In this document: positions 62,759 through 64,000 of the stretch, in pieces | How the letters are laid out: the number at the start of each line of letters is the position of its first letter | How positions within the stretch are numbered: the first letter of the stretch is position 1 | NCBI RefSeq assembly: GCF_025628985.1 | Contig: NZ_JAOTEM010000001.1 | Coordinates: forward strand, 1,612,001-1,676,000 | Source of the DNA: Chryseobacterium edaphi | GTDB lineage: Bacteria > Bacteroidota > Bacteroidia > Flavobacteriales > Weeksellaceae | Length of the DNA stretch: 64,000 nt | Direction of reading: 5' to 3' | Position numbers and translations under genes: made by a program | The notes under the pieces: generated by a model | Seen by the model: the letters and a program-made list of their open reading frames with translations, nothing else | What the model was told of the DNA's origin: nothing | The model's database searches: none

Positions 62759-63316
62759 ATGGAAATTATTCAAACACCAGAAAACGCATTGTCTCACTCT
62801 ACCGTTACAGCGATTATCAATGCCCCAATCGAAAAAGTTAACATAGCAGATTGGTTATTAAATCTTCCCGACGCAGAATATCAAAGATGCTCTACGCAGC
62901 ACATCGGAGCCGCCATCTCTACCACGTATGATGGCGAACCGGTTTCTTTAAATGTCGAAACAATCGGAGATGCTTTGATGGTTCAGCATTATGTTGCCGT
63001 TGAACACCGTCCGGATTACTGCAGAATGTTATCCATCTCAGATTCCATTACTAAAGGCGGCCATACCAAAGTTCAGGTTTTATGGGAACTAAAAGCCACA
63101 AAAATCGATGATAACACAACATTATACACCAACGAAATCCACGCCACTGCAACTCCTCAAATGTTCGAATACCTGAAAGAACACAACGTGAATCTTGCTG
63201 ACGCCGCTGCTTCCAGACAAGCCGCTTCCGACGCCCACAACCACGAAGAAACACCCAACTTTGCAAAAAGCATCGAAAACAAAGCGTTGACTGGAAAATA
63301 CAACCAACCTTTCTAA
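62759..63316 (+). CDS. hypothetical protein, SRPBCC-like
   Basis: 185 residues, soluble. TVTAIINAPIEKVNIADWLL at the start and the strands AISTTYDGEPVSLNVET, KVQVLWELKATKID and TTLYTNEIHATAT give the helix-grip outline of SRPBCC lipid-binding proteins. The tail is rich in Ala and His (DAAASRQAASDAHNHEE). No close functional relative is recognised. It lies 52 bp before a lipocalin-like gene on the same strand. Confidence 0.65.
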   Translation: MEIIQTPENALSHSTVTAIINAPIEKVNIADWLLNLPDAEYQRCSTQHIGAAISTTYDGEPVSLNVETIGDALMVQHYVAVEHRPDYCRMLSISDSITKGGHTKVQVLWELKATKIDDNTTLYTNEIHATATPQMFEYLKEHNVNLADAAASRQAASDAHNHEETPNFAKSIENKALTGKYNQPF

Positions 63317-63368
63317 TTCAAAAAAACATAATGGGCGTATCTCGGTACGCTCATTTCATTTTAAAGTT

Positions 63369-63812
63369 ATGGAAAAACTTTTTGAAAAACTTTTAGGAAC
63401 CTGGACTTTGGTAGAACTCATCGAAGTTCCTGTCGATGGCGGAGAAATCACCCATCCGATGGGTGAAAATGCGAAAGGTCTGATTATTTACAATCCTGAC
63501 GGCTATATGTCGGCACAAATTATGGATACGCACCGGGAAAACTTTCATCAGGAACATTGGACCAATGCCACGCCTGAAGAATATACACAGGAAGGCTCAA
63601 CCTATCTTGCGTATTCGGGTCCATTCAAAACGGATGATGAAAAACAGTTGGTAAGCCACACAATGTACATCTCACTTTTTCCCAACTGGACGGGGCAAAC
63701 GCAGAATAGAATCGTTATCTTTAAAGATGGTTTTCTGCATCTACAAAGTGAGAAACCATTCACCAGCAATTCCCGGTTGGTGACTCATCAACTGACCTGG
63801 AAGAGAGTTTGA
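63369..63812 (+). CDS. lipocalin-like domain protein
   Basis: 147 residues matching the Lipocalin_5 pattern: LLGTWTLVELIEV at the start, AKGLIIYNPDGYMSAQIM, a YSGPFKTDDEKQLVSH strand and NRIVIFKDGFLHLQ near the end. It would form a small beta-barrel that binds a hydrophobic ligand; it has no signal peptide, so it is cytoplasmic. Such proteins are often encoded near aromatic-degradation enzymes, and a quinone oxidoreductase gene follows 28 bp later. Confidence 0.82.
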   Translation: MEKLFEKLLGTWTLVELIEVPVDGGEITHPMGENAKGLIIYNPDGYMSAQIMDTHRENFHQEHWTNATPEEYTQEGSTYLAYSGPFKTDDEKQLVSHTMYISLFPNWTGQTQNRIVIFKDGFLHLQSEKPFTSNSRLVTHQLTWKRV

Positions 63813-63840
63813 AAGAATCTGATATTAAAATTAAAAAAAT

Positions 63841-64000
63841 GAAAGCAATCGTTATTACAAAACCTGGAGGTCCTGATGTATTGGAATTACAGGAATACCC
63901 TACTCCCGAAATATCCGGGGAAGAAGTCTTAATCGAAGTGAAAGCCGCAGGAATCAACCGTCCAGATGTGTTCCAGCGTGAAGGCAATTATCCTGCACCG
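63841..64000 (+). CDS. NAD(P)H-quinone oxidoreductase, zinc-alcohol-dehydrogenase type (3' end outside window)
   Basis: 53 codons are visible: KAIVITKPGGPDVLELQEYP and VKAAGINRPDVFQREGNYP, the typical N-terminus of QOR-type medium-chain reductases (GINRPDxxQRxGxYP). The family reduces quinones or enones with NADPH in the cytoplasm. It extends the electrophile-handling theme of this end of the window. Confidence 0.88.

Overview
The window is AT-rich DNA from a member of the Bacteroidota, most likely Flavobacteriia of the Chryseobacterium type. The evidence is: promoter boxes fitting TAnnTTTG, a GLPGLI-family protein, alpha-2-macroglobulin with a SusC-like motif, many short secreted proteins whose signal peptides end in ..FxQ, and the PLLWRGG-type intergenic repeat. 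The genus is inference; the phylum is well supported.

Layout. 1-11.4 kb is mostly chromosomal core: a truncated alpha-2-macroglobulin gene, a UbiA-like membrane enzyme, a ParD/ParE-like toxin-antitoxin pair joined to recF and a DUF721/DciA-like gene, the Gcr-type membrane protein, mtgA and a metal-chelate-type binding lipoprotein, ending at tRNA-Arg(ACG). 11.4-39 kb is an accessory, decaying zone: a serine-recombinase tail beside the tRNA, frameshifted secreted genes, two LRR-like secreted proteins, two beta-lactamase-fold hydrolases, an asparagine-synthetase-like protein, a second recombinase stump, a 1227-residue protein of uncharacterised type followed by a lysozyme-like putative toxin, a small membrane protein and lipoproteins, an IS3-family element that cuts a GLPGLI gene, a PAP2-type phosphatase and a photolyase/cryptochrome.

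39-52.6 kb is a molybdenum block. A cysteine desulfurase faces a three-gene molybdenum hydroxylase (2Fe-2S, FAD and molybdopterin subunits, PaoABC/YagTSR type). Upstream lies an operon for the cofactor: xdhC, moaA, a mocA-like cytidylyltransferase, moeA, a TauE/SafE permease, a small secreted molybdopterin-domain protein, moaD, moeB with rhodanese, moaE and a moaC-moaB fusion. The set fits a cytosine-dinucleotide, sulfurated cofactor for a xanthine-oxidase-family enzyme. A 3' stump of a second hydrolase subunit heads the operon.

52.7-58 kb looks like an electrophile/quinone defence block: pirin, a Crp/Fnr regulator, a receiver-like protein, a cupin, an MhqD-like esterase and two MhqO-like ring-cleaving dioxygenases. 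The pirin gene and the six-gene operon share an almost identical promoter block with a palindrome at the same distance from the -7 box. Then follow dps, a LytTR response regulator, a hybrid histidine kinase, small proteins, a 42-bp degenerate repeat array, and the start of a quinone oxidoreductase.

The strongest candidates for something undescribed are the 24.4-31.7 kb giant-protein/toxin-like cluster and the shared promoter block at 53.7 and 57.7 kb.
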